A DNA stretch of 64,000 nt from Pseudobacteriovorax sp. (lineage in GTDB: Bacteria > Bdellovibrionota_B > Oligoflexia > Oligoflexales > Oligoflexaceae), in the NCBI GenBank assembly GCA_013215145.1, contig JABSRP010000012.1, positions 218,651 to 282,650 on the forward strand, read 5' to 3'. The translations under genes were made by a program, and so were the position numbers. Shown piece after piece: positions 17,110 to 25,335 of the stretch. Below the pieces are notes generated by a model. That model ran no database searches, was not told the origin of the DNA, and saw only the letters and a program-made list of their open reading frames with translations. Each line of letters starts with the position of its first letter. Within the stretch, counting starts at the first letter, position 1.

Positions 17110-17775
17110 ATGAAAACTCTTTTAACTATAGTCCTGTCGATGACACTGAACTGGTGGAGTCCGGGTCAAGCCAAAGCCGAACCAGCTCCGGTTTCCCTTA
17201 GTCAGTTTGAGCCAGGAAATTTCTGGGTCTGGCGTTACGAAGATGCAAAAGGCAACCTCAACTCTTATGAGCGCTATCGTGTGTTGGAAACATCAGGTAG
17301 CCAGATCACGTTCCTTATGGAAACAAAGTTTCCTGGTGAAAGAAGTTTCAAGTCTCATCATCGGTTAAGTGTGGATCTGAGAGCTTGCCTTCAAGCTCAC
17401 ATAGATCCAAGTCGCGCTGCTCGATGGTCACTCACTGAGTTTTCCTATTGGTATAACGATTCATGGGTGTCTACGGGAAATGGCCGTAACGTTCAGGCTT
17501 TCGAAGAGAAGTTTAGTTGTCAGCAGACTTTAGATCGTAAGAAAATCCAGTATATTTATGAGGAGTTGCAAATCGATGGTGAGTTTGGCGAGTCTTCCTG
17601 GGTCTTCCGTAATCAAACCCGATTCCCCAAAGCTGGACAGTTTGACTCATGGTATATAAAAGATCATGACACATTGAACGGTGTTGCCGCTTTTAAAGTC
17701 TTTAACCCAGATCGCCCGAAGCAGCTTTATCGCTTCTATCTCGACTCTTGGGGGAATTTGAAGAGGGGTTTTTAG
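17110..17775 (+). CDS. Exported protein of unknown function, Fur-controlled
   Basis: A 221-residue protein with a Sec signal (LNWWSPGQAKA|EP). The mature part is rich in aromatic residues (FEPGNFWVWRYEDAKG, WVFRNQTRFP, FYLDSWGNL) and contains two cysteines (RACLQA, FSCQQ), suggesting a small beta-barrel with a disulfide. GGAG at 17099-17102 fits the ATG at 17110 better than the in-frame TTG at 17098. Directly behind a near-perfect Fur box, and probably co-transcribed with the next gene. No family recognised. Confidence 0.7.
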   Translation: MKTLLTIVLSMTLNWWSPGQAKAEPAPVSLSQFEPGNFWVWRYEDAKGNLNSYERYRVLETSGSQITFLMETKFPGERSFKSHHRLSVDLRACLQAHIDPSRAARWSLTEFSYWYNDSWVSTGNGRNVQAFEEKFSCQQTLDRKKIQYIYEELQIDGEFGESSWVFRNQTRFPKAGQFDSWYIKDHDTLNGVAAFKVFNPDRPKQLYRFYLDSWGNLKRGF

Positions 17776-17830
17776 CTCTTTTTGCTCGATGAAATGCTGA
17801 TGTTCAGATGATGATTTATAGGAGTCTCTC

Positions 17831-18694
17831 ATGATAAAAACGATGCTCAGTGGATTGATTGGTGTCATTACTTACTCTGGATTAGGTTTATCTGCTCCGC
17901 AACCTCTCGTTAGGGATATTGGTGTAGTGGGTCTCTACTCTCATGATGTGTTTTCGTGGGACAGGGATGAGGAAGTGAATACAGAAAACGGTCGGCTGGA
18001 TCTGTCCACTATATTTGATTATGACGATGGTAAGCGCTTAAGACGAGGCGGGGATCCCAAAAACTCCGGCAATGCGCCTGTCTATTCCATCACTATGCAG
18101 CTTGTGGATTTTTACAAGGAAAAGCTACGTACACTACCTGGTGATCGCCAAACTCGAGAGATCAATGCTAGAAAAGAAACCGTCGCCCTCTTCCATAAAT
18201 GGGTCCGAGAATCTTTCGCTAGACTGACCGGTCTTGAGTTCCCTACCGAAGCGATAGATGAGGCGGTCACTAATAGTGAGCAGGCGACTATGCGTGCCAT
18301 GCACGATATTCTTCCTGGTAGAATAGATTTGAAACGTCGATTTGCTCTGGTAAAAAGCTTTCGTGTGACCGACTGGAAATTTAATCGTCTGCGCTTAAAT
18401 GAAGACGAGCTTAATCAACCGATTCCTACATTTGATGGTGCTTATGCGCCGGAGTACCGCGATATTTCCATCCCGTTTACAAATGTAAACATTGATCTCA
18501 GAAAAGTAGATAAAGACTTTGTCGAGACCTTTTCAGGTTACGATTTTGAATTGATGCAAGAAGAGTTGCAGCTACTTGGCAGCGACCAGATTCGCTTCAA
18601 TGACCTCAGCTTTAGTGCGGATTTAATCCTTATGCTGAAAAAATCACTATGCTCTAACAATAACCCATGGATGCCAGTCACCAGTTGCATCTAA
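17831..18694 (+). CDS. Exported protein of unknown function
   Basis: A 287-residue protein with signal peptide (IGVITYSGLGLSA|PQ) and an acidic, mostly helical mature part. It contains DVFSWDRDEE, an FDYDDGKR loop and two cysteines close to the C-terminus. TAGGAGTC precedes the ATG. It lies 55 bases behind the 17110 gene and a strong terminator follows at 18707, so the two probably form one Fur-regulated unit. I do not recognise a family. Confidence 0.65.
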   Translation: MIKTMLSGLIGVITYSGLGLSAPQPLVRDIGVVGLYSHDVFSWDRDEEVNTENGRLDLSTIFDYDDGKRLRRGGDPKNSGNAPVYSITMQLVDFYKEKLRTLPGDRQTREINARKETVALFHKWVRESFARLTGLEFPTEAIDEAVTNSEQATMRAMHDILPGRIDLKRRFALVKSFRVTDWKFNRLRLNEDELNQPIPTFDGAYAPEYRDISIPFTNVNIDLRKVDKDFVETFSGYDFELMQEELQLLGSDQIRFNDLSFSADLILMLKKSLCSNNNPWMPVTSCI

Positions 18695-18706
18695 ATCGTT
18701 GGCTTC

Positions 18707-18749
18707 AAGGGTGAGTCGATACTGATATTTCAGCCGACTCACCCTTTTT
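18707..18749 (+). terminator. Rho-independent terminator
   Basis: AAGGGTGAGTCG and CGACTCACCCTT form a perfect 12-base-pair stem with a 16-base loop followed by T residues. Confidence 0.9.
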
Positions 18750-18855
18750 CCATCAATTCCTCCACCGACAAATGTTGTTTTTCGTTCCCCAAATAGCCGC
18801 CCTATATCCTCACAAGATTTTGCGAACTCAGCTAAAGTTTTCCTCCCATCGATCC

Positions 18856-18874
18856 GATAATGATAATGATTATC
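18856..18874. promoter_or_regulatory. Fur box, near-perfect
   Basis: GATAATGATAATGATTATC differs from the consensus at one position. It controls the unit with the small ORF at 18892 and the YxWxxM protein at 19031. Confidence 0.92.
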
Positions 18875-18891
18875 AACATTGGAGGAATGTT

Positions 18892-19020
18892 TTGACCAAG
18901 TCCCAGATCATTAACTACTTTCGTGTTCTACCCTCTTCTTCGAAAAAAAATAGGTTATTGTCTGGGGTTAGGTCGAACTCTCAGGATGAATCCTCCGTCA
19001 AAAATCGGGACCATCCATAG
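18892..19020 (+). CDS. Candidate small peptide (42 aa)
   Basis: GGAGG at 18881-18885 is followed at good distance by a TTG that opens a 42-codon frame (MTKSQIINYFRVL, then Ser/Lys/Asn-rich). An ATG nearer the SD reads only ATG TTT TGA. The peptide is basic and polar with no membrane segment. It ends 10 bases before the 19031 gene, so it may be a real small gene or just a coupling leader. Base composition does not decide this. Confidence 0.35.
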   Translation: MTKSQIINYFRVLPSSSKKNRLLSGVRSNSQDESSVKNRDHP

Positions 19021-19030
19021 GGGGACAATC

Positions 19031-19450
19031 ATGGCAAAGACGACGAATATACTTGTGAAGGCACTGTATGTGGCAGCGGGCAGTTTAAGCGACGACGACA
19101 GTATTTATCAGTGGGGGCATATGGGGCAGTGCAATGTCGGGCATCTTGTCCAAGCTATGACAGGCCTGACAGATAGCGAAATTGTAGAGACTGCTGATGA
19201 GCAGTTTGAGGAATGGAGCGAGCACGCGAGACTGTACTGTATAGGTACAGGTCGTAGACTTGACGATATATTTGATACTCTGAAAACCTATAATTTCAGT
19301 ACTGAAGATGTCATTCACTTAGAGAATTTAAGCGATCGCCGTGTACTGAAGAATCTTCCTGGAGGATTTCGCTATCTATCTCGAAATCAAAGGGAGGATG
19401 TCGCAAGCTATATGTTGAGTCTTGCCGATTTATTAGCAAAAGCAGCGTGA
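19031..19450 (+). CDS. YxWxxMxxCxVGHLV-family protein (copy 1)
   Basis: A 139-residue soluble protein. YQWGHMGQCNVGHLVQA at residues about 26-42 is followed by WSEHARLYC, TEDVIHLENLSD and REDVASYM. The same skeleton (Y-x-W-x-x-M-x-x-C-x-V-G-H-L-V, then HRDIYLLENLG and KDVIVYF) occurs in the 161-residue protein at 33770. I know similar unnamed proteins from Bacteroidetes with an SCNCGHLAQ version of the motif. Conserved Cys, His and Met suggest a metal or cofactor site. GGGGAC precedes the ATG, which replaces the longer frame open to 18923. Fur-controlled. Confidence 0.75.
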   Translation: MAKTTNILVKALYVAAGSLSDDDSIYQWGHMGQCNVGHLVQAMTGLTDSEIVETADEQFEEWSEHARLYCIGTGRRLDDIFDTLKTYNFSTEDVIHLENLSDRRVLKNLPGGFRYLSRNQREDVASYMLSLADLLAKAA

Positions 19451-19504
19451 AGGAGTGGACCAACTACTACCTGTTGTTGGTCTTCCTCGATTAAGCCTAG
19501 TACT

Positions 19505-19547
19505 AGCGCAATCTCCACTTTATATAGTAGGGATTGCGCTTTTTTTG
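19505..19547 (+). terminator. Rho-independent terminator
   Basis: AGCGCAATC and GATTGCGCT flank a loop and are followed by seven T residues. Confidence 0.88.
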
Positions 19548-19549
19548 GA

Positions 19550-20068
19550 CTAGATTTCACCAACGTAAACGAAGTCGAAGCCTACTCTCGTTGCATTCGG
19601 TCCGCAAATACTAGCTGCCTCGTCGTTTCTGACGAAAATCGTGAGATGATAAGGATCGTCTCCCCAGCGCTCGAAGGTACCACCAGCAAAATAAGTATCT
19701 AAATACTCTTTGCCGGCGCTACAGTCACTCTCTCCTTCGGTTGCAAAGGCTGCCGAATCAAACTGAGTGATAGTTCTAAAAAGTGGGTTGACGCGGTAAA
19801 GCCCTTCGTAAACACAGGTAGTTTCGCCTTCAGTGAAGCTACTGCTAATCTTTGCGGCAAGCTGAGAACTATTCGTTGAGATTTCCCCAAGCTCAACGCC
19901 CAGTGCTTCAAGACTCTCTGGTAGCGCCACATCATCACCAAAAGCTTCGCATTTGACTCCCTCCGAACCCCAGATATATCTCTCTCCAGGAAGTTCTAAC
20001 CCGTTGCCGAAGGATGCTACGCTCATACTTGACAAAAAGATGACAGACAGACTTTTTTTAAATACCAT
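19550..20068 (-). CDS. Exported protein of unknown function (172 aa)
   Basis: A signal peptide (VIFLSSMSVASFG) is followed by an acidic mature domain with five cysteines (VKCEAFG, TTCVYEG, SDCSAG, ASICGPN), probably disulfide-bonded and beta-rich. GGAGAG precedes the ATG. It appears to be monocistronic and has no clear Fur box. No family recognised. Confidence 0.65.
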   Translation of the reverse strand: MVFKKSLSVIFLSSMSVASFGNGLELPGERYIWGSEGVKCEAFGDDVALPESLEALGVELGEISTNSSQLAAKISSSFTEGETTCVYEGLYRVNPLFRTITQFDSAAFATEGESDCSAGKEYLDTYFAGGTFERWGDDPYHLTIFVRNDEAASICGPNATRVGFDFVYVGEI

Positions 20069-20173
20069 AATCTCTCCTTAACATGAAAAAAATACCAGTA
20101 GGTGCGGTGACACACTCCCCCTACTAGCAACACTGAAACTTAGTGAAACTCATATAGAATTGTTTGCATGATA

Positions 20174-20851
20174 CTAATCGAACCAGGATGGAGGGTTGGA
20201 TTCCATGCCGGATCGTGAAAACATGCGATCCATCTTTTCTACCTTTGACACATCCCATGCTTCTAGATTCTGATTGAAGCTACCTGCGTTAAAAAACATA
20301 TAGCGCATATCGGTAACGTTTTCTGTGTTCCATTGGCCAATATCTTGGTTGAAGTCAGATGTGCCATTAAACATGTTACTCATATCTGTGACTTTGCTGG
20401 TATCCCACTGACTGAGGTCTTGATTAAAGGCTTTTGCCCCCGCAAACATACGTTTCATATTGGTCACGTCTGACACGTCCCAACCAGTGACATCAATCTT
20501 AGCAAAACCCGCATCGATGTCTTCGATAACATCTTTGTAAAGATTGGAGGCATCGGCGAAGCCTAATTTGATGGTCTTGGGGACTGCATTTAGACCTAGA
20601 GTATTTTTGAGGTCATCTCGCGAACTAATCACTAATACGTCTGATCCATCGGGTCCACCTTCTGGTTCGTCCTCAGGTTTGGTTGTGTCTTCTTCCTCTG
20701 TGTTATCGGAATTATCATTATTGTCGTTGTCATTGTTAGTATCACCGTTAGTATCGGCAGGATCGGTGAGTCCGATACCATCTTCAGAACTACTATCGCT
20801 ATCGCAAGCATGGTTAGTGATCAAAAGTAAACAAAGCAAAAGTCTTAACAT
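20174..20851 (-). CDS. BspA-like/DUF285 repeat lipoprotein
   Basis: A 225-residue lipoprotein: short signal with lipobox NHAC (Cys about 16), a long Asp/Asn/Glu/Thr-rich spacer (residues 17-70), then a domain with four repeats of about 25 residues of the form FNQDLSQWDTSKVTDMSNMF. This is the DUF285 (BspA-type surface repeat) signature, known from Mycoplasma and other bacteria, where the repeats are spread by PARCEL elements. GGGAG precedes the ATG. A Fur box about 130 bases upstream suggests iron control. Probably surface-exposed and adhesive or binding. Confidence 0.85.
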   Translation of the reverse strand: MLRLLLCLLLITNHACDSDSSSEDGIGLTDPADTNGDTNNDNDNNDNSDNTEEEDTTKPEDEPEGGPDGSDVLVISSRDDLKNTLGLNAVPKTIKLGFADASNLYKDVIEDIDAGFAKIDVTGWDVSDVTNMKRMFAGAKAFNQDLSQWDTSKVTDMSNMFNGTSDFNQDIGQWNTENVTDMRYMFFNAGSFNQNLEAWDVSKVEKMDRMFSRSGMESNPPSWFD

Positions 20852-20984
20852 TCAGTTTCTCCCAACTGCAAAAAATTCTCGAAAGCAAAAGGCCTAATTT
20901 TCATAGAAGTGTCCAGTAAACGTATTCATGTTCGCTCAACAGATTAAGAAATAGAAACAGCGAACCGAAGGCGTGGCCAGACAT

Positions 20985-21003
20985 GATTTTGATTATCATT
21001 ATC
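20985..21003. promoter_or_regulatory. Fur box
   Basis: GATTTTGATTATCATTATC is a good Fur match upstream of the minus-strand DUF285 lipoprotein gene. The remaining intergenic DNA to 21327 has a second box (21205) and nothing else I recognise. Confidence 0.8.
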
Positions 21004-21204
21004 GTAATACGTCACGCAAGTGATTTTTCCGAAGTCAGTCATGATTTTTCGATGCCTTCAGGTTTTGCTTGGGTATGATGAAAAAATCTAATGATTTAGG
21101 GAATGTTGGTAGCCTGTGGAGCTTCTCAAGTATGTCGATTGTACTTGCTTTAGGAAATCATCCTTGACAAATCGTCGTTTAACGGACAGTGTGCTTCCGA
21201 CCAA

Positions 21205-21222
21205 GATGATAATGATTATCAC
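21205..21222. promoter_or_regulatory. Fur box
   Basis: GATGATAATGATTATCAC lies about 105 bases upstream of the membrane protein gene at 21328, oriented away from the DUF285 gene. Confidence 0.82.
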
Positions 21223-21327
21223 TTTAATTACATGAATCAAAGCGACAACTGCCTAACTCAGCATCCTGCGGTCTCAGCAAACTTGTTCCCGAGCTAGGTT
21301 AAAGTGCCTAAGTGAGGAGGTCTACAA

Positions 21328-22446
21328 ATGGAAGCATCACGAATTTTAGCATTAGATATTGCCCGCGGCTTAGCTGTGTTTGGAATGGTGATTGTTCATA
21401 CTCTATGGATGTATGCTGATAAAGAAACTCAATTTAACTCGATGCTGGGGACCGTAGTCCATTTTCTAGGTCAAGAGGCGGTGGCATTTTTGATGTCCAT
21501 GGGCATCTCACTCGCCTTGTCTAGCCGGCAATTGGTATCGACAACCATCAAGCGCGGTGCCTTGTTGGTCATCGCTGGGTACGTTTTGAATATCTTAAAA
21601 TTTATCGTCCCAATCGCCGTCTTTGGTACGATGCCAGAGGCGTTTATCAATGCTTATGGTTGGCAGTCTCCCCTCAATGCCAGCCAGTATTTATATCTAA
21701 TTTTAACAGGTGATATCTTACAGATGGCGGGCATCTCACTTTTTGTGATTGCGGCTTTGCGATACTTTGAAGTCGGAAAATGGTGGATTTTTGCTGTTGC
21801 CCTTGTTGTCATTGGGCTAAGTTCGGAGTTGCGAGGCTTGCAGCCCGGGATCAAAGGCCTAAATTACGTCGCTGATCTGTTTTTTGCTGAGAACTACAAT
21901 GTATATTTTCCAGTTTTTCCTTGGATGGGGATGATACTAACTGGGTTTGCCTTAGGAAAATGGTTCAAGGAGCTTGATAGCAACCTTCTCTCTTTATTCA
22001 AAGTTACATGGATCCCTTCGGTTATCCTTTTGTTGTTGAGTAGTTTTGCTGTTTATCAGAATAGCTCATACCATTTTAATGATTATTTTCACCTTGGACC
22101 GGCAGGTACCCTTCTTATTATGGCGGGCAACTGGCTTTTCTTTATGTTTCTTTATTATATTGCTGATTCTATGAATCATCATTTACGCTATTTTCTCGTT
22201 TACTGTAGCCAAAACGTGACGACTATTTATGTGATCCAGTGGACGGCTATTTGTTGGATCATGGGTATCGTTGGCTTTCAAACTCTGAATACCTACGAGA
22301 CTATGGCTATGATGGTAGTTAATGTTATTGTGACCTTTAGTCTGCAAGCTTTGCTCGATAAATTTGTTTTGAGCAAAGCTAGGCTCAAGAAGAAATCTTC
22401 GGCGACTCAAGTAACCCGCAAAGCTACAGCTGTTTCGCACTCATAA
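21328..22446 (+). CDS. Polytopic membrane protein, DUF418/DUF1624 (HGSNAT-like acyltransferase) type
   Basis: A 372-residue protein with about 10 membrane segments. It starts with RILALDIARGLAVFGMVIVH, the N-terminal signature of the DUF1624/DUF418 group related to heparan-alpha-glucosaminide N-acetyltransferase. AGGAGG precedes the ATG. These proteins are thought to transfer acyl groups across the membrane; the substrate is unknown. A Fur box upstream and a strong terminator at 22469 make it a single-gene iron-regulated unit. Modification of a siderophore or cell envelope is a guess. Confidence 0.75.
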   Translation: MEASRILALDIARGLAVFGMVIVHTLWMYADKETQFNSMLGTVVHFLGQEAVAFLMSMGISLALSSRQLVSTTIKRGALLVIAGYVLNILKFIVPIAVFGTMPEAFINAYGWQSPLNASQYLYLILTGDILQMAGISLFVIAALRYFEVGKWWIFAVALVVIGLSSELRGLQPGIKGLNYVADLFFAENYNVYFPVFPWMGMILTGFALGKWFKELDSNLLSLFKVTWIPSVILLLLSSFAVYQNSSYHFNDYFHLGPAGTLLIMAGNWLFFMFLYYIADSMNHHLRYFLVYCSQNVTTIYVIQWTAICWIMGIVGFQTLNTYETMAMMVVNVIVTFSLQALLDKFVLSKARLKKKSSATQVTRKATAVSHS

Positions 22447-22468
22447 ACGCGGGCTTTTTAGTATTTTG

Positions 22469-22510
22469 GCCGGATGCAGTATTGGTAGATGCAGCATCCG
22501 GCTTTTTTTT
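22469..22510 (+). terminator. Rho-independent terminator
   Basis: GCCGGATGC and GCATCCGGC form a 9-base-pair stem, followed by eight T residues. Confidence 0.92.
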
Positions 22511-22590
22511 ATAAAACTTACTTACCCTTCCTAATACTGCTTCGAATCCCTTTGTCGAATCTTAACCGAATTAAGTTTGACTCAACTGAA

Positions 22591-22616
22591 AAATGATATT
22601 AGAAATCAATATCATT
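22591..22616. promoter_or_regulatory. Fur-like box
   Basis: AATGATATTAGAAATCAATA followed by TCATT forms an inverted repeat of Fur-like half sites, 35 bases before the phosphatase gene. Confidence 0.65.
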
Positions 22617-22650
22617 AAAGCTCATTGATTCATTTAACGAGGAGAAAAAA

Positions 22651-23271
22651 ATGTTAATCAAAGCAATTGTCGCCTTGAGTCTTACGGGAACTCTATTAGC
22701 ATCAAGTCAAGAATCTAAAATTGATACGCGGGATAGTCAGGAAAAAGAACTGACTATTGATATGTTACAGGAAGGTGGCAACGTCATCTATTTCCGTCAT
22801 GCAAAAACGGAAAGAGATTACGCTGATCAGGTTTCGGCTGATCCCAACAACTGTGCAACTCAAAGGGTGTTGAGCGAAGAGGGTTGGAATGATGCCTTAA
22901 GAATTGGCGAGGCGTTTAGACGTTTGGCCATTCCTGTAGGTGATGTTCTGTCTAGCCAGTACTGCCGTGCTTGGAAAACAGCAAGTTTGGCTTTCGGAAA
23001 GTATGCAAAGAACGCAGATTTCAACTTCCTTCCATTTGAAGACTACACGCCTGAGCAAGTTGAGCTTATGAGAGAGCGAGTGGGACCTTATCTTATTCAA
23101 TCTCCAGAAGCAGGACTAAACACGATCATCGTTGCTCACGACGATCCGTTCGAGGCTGTTACAGGAATCTATCCCGAGCCTCAAGGAATTGGATTCGTGC
23201 TAAGGCCAGACGGCAATGGTGGATTCAAAATCTTGGGATCTGTCGCTCCAAGCGAATGGGGTCAATTCTAG
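22651..23271 (+). CDS. Exported histidine phosphatase family protein
   Basis: A 206-residue protein with a signal peptide (LSLTGTLLAS). The catalytic motif YFRHAKTERD (His50) and the later AHDDPFE, with the second catalytic His, match the histidine phosphatase (phosphoglycerate-mutase-like) superfamily. CRAWKTA holds the conserved Arg. GAGGAG precedes the ATG. These enzymes hydrolyse phosphomonoesters through a phospho-His intermediate; a periplasmic phosphate or phytate-like substrate is possible. A Fur-like box suggests iron control, unusual for this family. Confidence 0.8.
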   Translation: MLIKAIVALSLTGTLLASSQESKIDTRDSQEKELTIDMLQEGGNVIYFRHAKTERDYADQVSADPNNCATQRVLSEEGWNDALRIGEAFRRLAIPVGDVLSSQYCRAWKTASLAFGKYAKNADFNFLPFEDYTPEQVELMRERVGPYLIQSPEAGLNTIIVAHDDPFEAVTGIYPEPQGIGFVLRPDGNGGFKILGSVAPSEWGQF

Positions 23272-23536
23272 TCTTCTGCTCTGACTAAGAATTCCAGCGA
23301 GATCAAAACAAAAGGCTTTCCCTGTAGTTGATTTTGGTCTCGCCTTGCCTAAGAGACGCCGATACTTCGCGTATCTAAAATCTCTAAGCCTCAGAATTGC
23401 CATTCACCACAAATCCTTGATACCCTATAGCAGTAATTTCCCTTTTGACGGAATTTCCCTTTGCAAGTTTCTGTATTATGATGAGTGGATTCCTCGTAGG
23501 GATGTATCAACAATCTTCTGACGCAAGGTATTGAGT

Positions 23537-23821
23537 ATGAAATCAAGCATTGAAATTTTGGTTTGTCGGAAGTCATCATGCAAGAAAAAAAATAGCAGTA
23601 AAATTTTTGATTTGATTTCAGAGGAGATCGAAGCCCAAGGTTTAAGAAAGAAAATTTCTGTCAAGAAAACTGGATGTCTGAAATACTGTAGTAATGCCCC
23701 AAACATCAAAATAATGCCTGACCAAATCATACATAGTAAATTCAAAAGAAAACAAGTAGAGAATCTTATTACAATGCTGGGCAAGGACATAAAATCAAAA
23801 AAATCAAAGAACTCGGCTTAG
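23537..23821 (+). CDS. Thioredoxin-like [2Fe-2S] ferredoxin
   Basis: A 94-residue protein with the four-cysteine pattern of thioredoxin-like ferredoxins: Cys10 and Cys15 (VCRKSSC), then Cys47 and Cys51 (TGCLKYC), followed by SNAPNIKIMPD. It probably carries one [2Fe-2S] cluster and shuttles electrons. Its C-terminus is unusually basic (KDIKSKKSKNS). The ATG at 23537 is preferred over the TTG two codons before. It is convergent with the MFS gene next door and has no Fur box; the 260 bases upstream show nothing I recognise. Confidence 0.82.
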   Translation: MKSSIEILVCRKSSCKKKNSSKIFDLISEEIEAQGLRKKISVKKTGCLKYCSNAPNIKIMPDQIIHSKFKRKQVENLITMLGKDIKSKKSKNSA

Positions 23822-23859
23822 TCGTTTGCATTGGGTGAAATACTTTTTTGCTCCCGATA

Positions 23860-25041
23860 TTAATTGGTTTTACATGGAAGGAAGACTCGAAAACCGCTTA
23901 TTGCGACAAAACCAGTCGCTGCGATAGACAGAAGAATAAGCATGTCACTTCCAAATGTTTCCCAAATTAAGCCGGCAGTAAAAAGCCCAATAGCGCTGCA
24001 TATGGCGTAAAGAAAGTAGAACAGTCCAAAGCTTGAACCTTTATCGACCGCTAGCTCGCCTATGATAGTCCTAATGGAAGTGATGGCAATGGAATCGAAA
24101 AGGCCAAACAATAGAAACGCAAAAAGTAAGTGGTACCACTGCGAGCCGAGTAGGACTGACATCCCAAAGACACCCGAGAGGCACGCGACTAGCAGTGCTA
24201 TGCGACTGCCAAATTTGTCGATGAAGCTACCGATTTTTGCAGTTATCAAAACCTGCGACGCTCTCATAACTATAAGGAAGATGAGTATTGTTGAGACGGA
24301 ATAGCCTAGCTCATTGGCCTTCAGGAGATAAAAAGCTTCCTGTGCCATGACGATTGAAAGTAGACAAAAAATCACAACGGGTCCTTTAATGCTTGGCTCT
24401 ATATGAAACTTGAACCCTCTCTTTGAGGACTTTTGCCCTGCTGATTTAACGTCTTCGACCTTTACTGCCAGAATCACCATAGCAATGAGTCCGGGGACTA
24501 GACTAAAAAGAAAAAGGTTTCGAAAGGTACTTTCGGTCTCACTAAAAATGTATAAAACAAGGGCCGTAATAACCAGGCCAGAAAATTCTCCGATTAAATC
24601 TAACGTTTTATGTAGACCAAAGGTCTTTCCTTTCTTTTTCTTAACACTAGATTGACTTAATAGCTTATCTTTTGGTGCCGCACGAATAGCTTTTCCAAAA
24701 CGCTCACCCGATCGAATGATAGCAACAGTTTGCCAATGATAAGAAAAAAATAGGAGCGGTTTGCAAAGGGCTGATATACCATAACCCACTAATAGAAATA
24801 GTTTATTTTTATCGTGTTTATCGCTTAGAAATCCGCCCCAGTACCTCAGCGCATAGGAAACAAAACTTGTTATGGCCAATAGGGCCGCAATATTTTCTAC
24901 GTCCTCTTTCAAAACAATTACTAAAAATAATGGGAGTGTGGGATGAACCATGGCGCTGGCCATGTCTGTAAAGAGGCTTACAAGACCCAGGTTCACAACA
25001 TTTTTGTTATGTTTACCTTCTAATTCTTTACCTCTAGACAT
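23860..25041 (-). CDS. MFS transporter, NreB-like (possible metal exporter)
   Basis: A 393-residue protein with about 12 membrane segments. VSLFTDMASAMVHPTLPLFL near the start and ERFGKAIRAAPKD in the middle loop are the signatures of the NreB-type MFS group, which includes nickel and iron efflux proteins. GGGAAAT lies before the ATG at 25041; the TTG at 25062 is less likely. Ferritin is encoded nearby. Metal export, balancing the uptake systems around it, is the likeliest role, but similar proteins export organic compounds. Confidence 0.75.
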   Translation of the reverse strand: MSRGKELEGKHNKNVVNLGLVSLFTDMASAMVHPTLPLFLVIVLKEDVENIAALLAITSFVSYALRYWGGFLSDKHDKNKLFLLVGYGISALCKPLLFFSYHWQTVAIIRSGERFGKAIRAAPKDKLLSQSSVKKKKGKTFGLHKTLDLIGEFSGLVITALVLYIFSETESTFRNLFLFSLVPGLIAMVILAVKVEDVKSAGQKSSKRGFKFHIEPSIKGPVVIFCLLSIVMAQEAFYLLKANELGYSVSTILIFLIVMRASQVLITAKIGSFIDKFGSRIALLVACLSGVFGMSVLLGSQWYHLLFAFLLFGLFDSIAITSIRTIIGELAVDKGSSFGLFYFLYAICSAIGLFTAGLIWETFGSDMLILLSIAATGFVAISGFRVFLPCKTN

Positions 25042-25068
25042 ATAAATTTCCCTGGGATTCAACAGACT

Positions 25069-25086
25069 GAGTTAGCTAACTAACTC
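25069..25086. promoter_or_regulatory. Possible operator palindrome upstream of MFS gene
   Basis: GAGTTAGCTAACTAACTC holds GAGTTAG and CTAACTC as a perfect inverted repeat with a 4-base spacer, about 30 bases upstream of the MFS start. It is not a Fur box. The remaining 250 bases to the next gene hold nothing I recognise. Confidence 0.4.
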
Positions 25087-25335
25087 ATTCAAATGGGTTT
25101 AACCTTGGTTTTCATGTATCAACCTGATTCCGTAGCGAATTTTAGTAACACCTTAGTACATAAGGAAATCCTGCTATATCGAGGTTTTATCATTAGTCAT
25201 TACAATCTTTAACTTACCTATTTTTCCATAATTATACCTTTAAATATATATGTTTTGTGCTAAATAGACCTCTTAGACATGCCTCTTTAACACAAGACAT
25301 GAGGCCCAAACTTTATCGATTCGTTAGGAGAAGTG

